Below are positions 59,980 to 64,000 of a stretch of DNA of 64,000 nucleotides, piece after piece (within the stretch, counting starts at the first letter, position 1; every line of letters begins with the position of its first letter). The translations under genes and the position numbers were made by a program. The notes under the pieces were generated by a model, which saw nothing but the letters and a program-made list of their open reading frames with translations, was not told where the DNA came from and searched no databases. Source of the DNA: Xiphophorus maculatus (lineage: Eukaryota; Chordata; Actinopteri; Cyprinodontiformes; Poeciliidae); the NCBI RefSeq assembly GCF_002775205.1, contig NC_036459.1:5463466-5527465 (forward strand), written 5' to 3'.

Positions 59980-62400
59980 GTCCATGAGGCCAAACGAGAC
60001 TGACGCCAAAAATAAGATCAAGAGATGTCGAAAATGAAATATTGCCTCTTGTAAAAAAAAAAAAAAGACGACAGCGAGACCGTCTACTAAAACTTAAAAT
60101 CTCAACAAGTTTAAACACCAGACAATTAAATACATAACGCCTAAGACTGAGTAAATAAGACACTCAAATACACCGCCCATTAGCGCCATTATGGGTCTTC
60201 CAGTGTGTTTCCATTTTTGACCAAGAGGGGGCGCTCTACCTTTCAGTGAGAGGCATGCAACGGGATTGCTAACGTGCCGCCTGTATTCGCATAAAAAGCA
60301 ACATTTTATAAACTATAAAAAAAATAATTCTGAAATAAAATGCCGATTAAGTGTATGGTCAGACGAATTGCTCAACAAAACACCAGATGGATAGTTAAAA
60401 TATTTACACAATAAGACCGAACATCTGGAAAAAACATAATTTTCATACTCTATTTCCTTCCTTCATACTTCTCCGGACCTGCAAAATACATTTAGCAAAC
60501 TCCATACTTTTCTCTCACAGAGTAAAAACTAGTTAGACAAATCGAGTTCAAAAAATCTTTTTATTAGAACAATACAGCAGATATAAAGGTCTATTGCAAA
60601 TCAAACACTCCCATCAGAATGGAATATGTGCTTCAACAGACAATATGCTCTCTGCAAGAGAAATAAATTAAGATTGATAAAACAAACAGAAAATGAGAGA
60701 AGAAAAACAATAGAACAAAGCAAGATCTTTTTCTTCTTTTATAAAATATATAATGCAGAGAAGAGAAAGCAGATCACTCAACTTGCTGATTAAGAACTAG
60801 CAAACCTAAATTTCAAACAATAATTGAGACATAATTCAGAACAAAAGCCCAAAAAAGATTCTTTTTTTATGCATATGTAAAAATTTGGTATTACCTGAAA
60901 ACTTGAATTGGAAAAGTTCACTTTTTATCAATCACCAAGTGTCGTCTCAACATCTGAGACTAACCACGAGCCCTTAAAGAAGCAGGAGCTTTTTAAAAGA
61001 TAACGTCATATTAAACATAGCTGTTTATAAGTGACTTTGTCTTTGGTCACCAAGTGTTTATTACGATCTAACAAAGAAAATAAATAACCTGAAAGTAAAG
61101 CCTGCATTAAAGTGGATACATAAAACGCAAAAGAAAAACAAATTCTAAATGAAAAAACATTTTCAAGAAGAAATGATCCTCATCCTTAATGAGAGAAACT
61201 CAGGATGAGGATTAAAACAAACTGCATCTGTATTTAAGGAGACTGCAGTTTGATCGCAATTATAAAAAAATAATAGATATGATCGAGGCATTGCTTATAA
61301 AAATATCCTGGGTAGGCTTAATATGTTTTAATAAATCATTTAGAGGAGGGTGTAGAAAAAATAATTTTATATGGGTAGAACAGAAATAAGATTTACATTT
61401 CTATAGATAATTTAACAGTATAAGGACGAATTAAAGCCGCTACATATAAAGATTGGTTTTTGTCTTTTGTTGTTATGCTTGTATTTTTGTTTCAAGATTT
61501 TGGATCAGTATTCAAGGCTCAGACAGAAATTCAGTGGTCTACTTGTCAATGTTTATTTAACCAGAAATGTGACCCCTAAACAACTGCGACAAAATATCAA
61601 TTGCTAATATTTTGCTAATGTTTTGTCAATTTTCCTGCAAATCTCAATTACTTAAAAACAATCTAAAGCTGTGAGAAAGAAATCCCACCACCGCCATATT
61701 CATTTCCCTGCCACCGTACGGGTGGACACCCCTACCCCACTTTAATTATCATGTAACATATTGATTTATTCTTATTTTATAACATGTTTTTTGTCATTTT
61801 TTTTATAAATTTCATACAAATCTATAACCAAACGTTTAGAAATCTTATTTACATTTTTTTTAATTAAAAGAGACTATGAACCTTTTGTCCCATCCATCTT
61901 AACTTACAAAGCTTAATAAAGGAAGAACTCTGAAGGCCTTTTTCACTCAAATGTTTTCAAACCTCATCAGAAAGTGACTCAGAAAAACAGCATTCACCAA
62001 TGGAGAGGGGAAAAAAACACACCACCCAAAATGCTTGTGAAGTTGGTTCATTAATCCAAGAATCAGATCAATGCAAACACAAAGAGGAGTTTTTAACCTC
62101 CCGTTCCGTCCCAACCTGCTTAGCACAACAGGCTGCGGTAGAAGAAATGTTTGAGCCATAGAAACAGAGCCAGAAGTGGTTGGTGTAGAAAAACTCAGAC
62201 AAAATGAGAACAAGCTAATTTTTTGTCTCAGATTAACAGCGCCCCCTGGGGGGCAAGCCACTGTGGTCTTCGGTTGCAGCGATGGGATCTGTGTACGCTT
62301 CTGTCTGAGAAGTGAGTGAGGGTCTGTGCATATTATATGAGCCAGTGCCGTCTCGTATACTGTCAGTGAATGAGTGAGTCAGAGTGTGTTTATGTGTGTG
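59980..62400 (-). other. 3' UTR of adipor2 and intergenic DNA
   Basis: The DNA between the end of the satellite and the adipor2 stop codon has no convincing coding region. A TG-rich stretch follows the stop at 62340-62400. The part near 62000-62400 is probably adipor2 3' UTR; the end of the transcript cannot be fixed from sequence. Confidence 0.4.
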
Positions 62401-63381
62401 TTAAAGCATGCCATTCTCAGTGCAGCCGCCTCCTGCAGTATACCGAAACTCCTGCAAGTTAGAGACGCCGTGAAAATGGACGAAAGCCCCTGCGACTACC
62501 AGGATGTGGAACAGCTGGTGGGAGTGGAACTGTGACAAAAAGAGAAACACACACAGCAGCAATGAGTGGGGAGACATACTAACCACAACATACTTATCAC
62601 ATGCGTTTGTTTGACACTCACCCAGATGTCACACTTGCCAGGGAAGAACCTCTCTGGGATGCGAGCAGCGTACAAACAGGCGCCGGTGATGTAGAGCATC
62701 GCCATGAGAAACAGCCAGCCCATCTGACCGATGGTAGTGGCTTTGATCAGACCCTCGCTGATGACAAAGTGAAGGGTGGGAACCACGCCGCTCAAACCCA
62801 AACCTACAAACACTCCTAGGAACAGACAGGAGAATTCAGTAGACCACAGAGAAAAATACGAAACAGCATATGAGGGCCGGCATCTGTCATTTATTCATTT
62901 CTGAAATGCCAAACTGAAGCTTAACCTTACCTGCTCTGACACCTCTGTACTGTGGAGTAGCAAAAAAGTCACACTGTGAAACTGTGATGGCAGCCAGACC
63001 CAGGACACACACAATTATCAGGTAGATGAAGCAGGGCTGAGGCGAGCAGTAGAAAGAATAGTACAACCAGGGGACGAAGGAGCCCATGATCAGGAAGGCA
63101 ATCCCACTGTAGTCCAATCTGAACATAACATAAGTCAGTTAGTAAGAGTCTTTTACTTTCACTGCCACAAAAAAAAAACAGTTGTGTGTCTTACTTGGAA
63201 AAGATTCTGGACACGCCCTCCGAGTGACAGTAGACTGTGTGGAAAAGCCAGGAGAAGGAGAGGCAGAGGATGGCTCCGAGGAAAAACATCCCAATTACTA
63301 CCTTCTCTTGGAGTGGAGCCACAAAAGACATGTTGGGTCTGAACATGTACATGAGACCCAGGCAGAGGAAGAACAAACAGC
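62401..63381 (-). CDS. adipor2: adiponectin receptor 2, last four coding exons (5' exons outside window)
   Basis: Seven-transmembrane receptor of the PAQR family with inverted topology (N-terminus in cytosol), which has ceramidase activity and controls membrane lipid and AMPK/PPAR signalling. Minus-strand exons: 63195-63381, 62931-63118, 62622-62815, 62401-62529 (stop TAA 62401-62403), about 232 residues of an expected ~385. The first exon here holds SWLFHTVYCHSEGVSRIFSK, whose Phe-His is the first zinc ligand. The last exon holds FHSHQLFHILVVAGAF with the two other zinc-binding histidines, and then HFHGVSNLQEFRY. The DIWFHSHQLFH and HFHGVS forms match ADIPOR2 rather than ADIPOR1 (which has FQSHQIFH and HFYGVS). 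The intervening exons give LDYSGIAFLIMGSFVPWLYY and RIPERFFPGKCDIW. Phases agree at all junctions. The remaining N-terminal exons should lie right of position 64000. Confidence 0.93.
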
Positions 63382-64000
63382 CTGCAGGAAGGAGGAGAGA
63401 GGAACAGTAACGGAAAGAGTGAGAATAAGAGGAGTGAATCATAATAAAAGGGAGAACATTCAGAAATAGATTATGGTTTGCAGTATTACACTAGTTTTTT
63501 TTGTTTGTTTTTGTTTTTACAATAAATGTATTCGGCTGTAAATATCCTTAACTGTAGCTCAACTGTAGGTCTGGGGCTCCCCTGATGTAGATGATTTATC
63601 ACACCACTAGATGGCAGAAGAGAGCTCCAAAAAATAGTTCTGCAACGTTGGCATAAAACGAACGAGTTCAGCCAAAAGGTGCACTGAAAAGAGCACCTTC
63701 TCTCCGTTAGTAGATTAAATGTTCAACTTAGTCTGAGTCCTTGGCATTCAATCAATCATACTTTCAACAGTTCTTATGCAAGAAACTGAAACTGCTTCTT
63801 AAGCGTTTTAAACAGTAATTCTGTTAGCTAACAGATTATAGCACAATCTGGCTAAATATGAAGATTAAAGGATAAACTGAGAGAAAGTTTCTATTTCAGT
63901 CCTAATTATGCTTTGTGCTGTAAGAGCATTGTTCTTTAACGCATTCTCTTGAAACAAAACGTTTGTGTTCGGATCACAGATTGAGGTTGGGATGAGAGGG
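63382..64000 (-). other. intron of adipor2, to window end
   Basis: Upstream of the acceptor at 63382 no further exon of the receptor is recognised. The stretch is AT-rich with a T/G tract near 63497-63520 and holds no other feature that I can support. Confidence 0.5.

Overview
The window is nuclear DNA of a ray-finned fish, most likely a percomorph teleost. The evidence is intron-rich vertebrate genes with GT-AG introns, AT-rich non-coding DNA, Tc1/mariner, piggyBac-type, L1 and L2-type elements typical of teleosts, and a large young minisatellite. The species cannot be determined from the sequence.

Left part (1-25.3 kb): two solute carrier 6 (neurotransmitter:sodium symporter) genes lie head-to-tail on the minus strand. 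The first is a GAT1-type GABA transporter whose 3' exons lie beyond the window start (five coding exons seen, 1029-3967). The second is a complete GAT2/GAT3/BGT1-type transporter of 15 coding exons (14171-24945). The DNA between and within them holds non-autonomous transposons: a Tc1/mariner MITE, a piggyBac-type MITE with TTAA ends, and relics of Tc1 transposases.

Middle part (25.3-37 kb): on the plus strand are two tandem PARP11-like mono-ADP-ribosyltransferases (WWE plus catalytic domain). The first (26324-30876) is close to ordinary PARP11. The second (34254-36693) is shorter and more divergent, and has a perfect interferon-stimulated response element about 90 bases before its start codon. 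The first gene is head-to-head with the GAT2-like transporter.

Right part (37-60 kb): a transposon and satellite block. It holds relics of a multicopy fish gene family (C2H2 fingers at the N-terminus, a transposase-like body), a pair of direct repeats one of which is split by a 5'-truncated L1 with a perfect 13-bp target duplication, a short tandem array of about 146-bp tRNA-Arg-like units, and a 39-bp minisatellite. The satellite covers 46.0-52.8 kb in one orientation and continues inverted from 52.9 kb to about 59.8 kb. A nearly full-length L1 (ORF1 intact, ORF2 frameshifted in the reverse transcriptase) sits inside the inverted part. The satellite shows higher-order structure and a 90-bp perfect palindrome.

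Right edge (62.4-64 kb): the last four coding exons of an adiponectin receptor 2 gene, minus strand, with the 5' exons beyond the window. In human, SLC6A12/SLC6A13, ADIPOR2 and PARP11 all lie on 12p13, so the gene content fits an ancestral linkage group. The host genes are not an operon-like pathway. The two PARPs probably act in innate immunity, the SLC6 genes in GABA or osmolyte uptake, and adipor2 in membrane lipid homeostasis.
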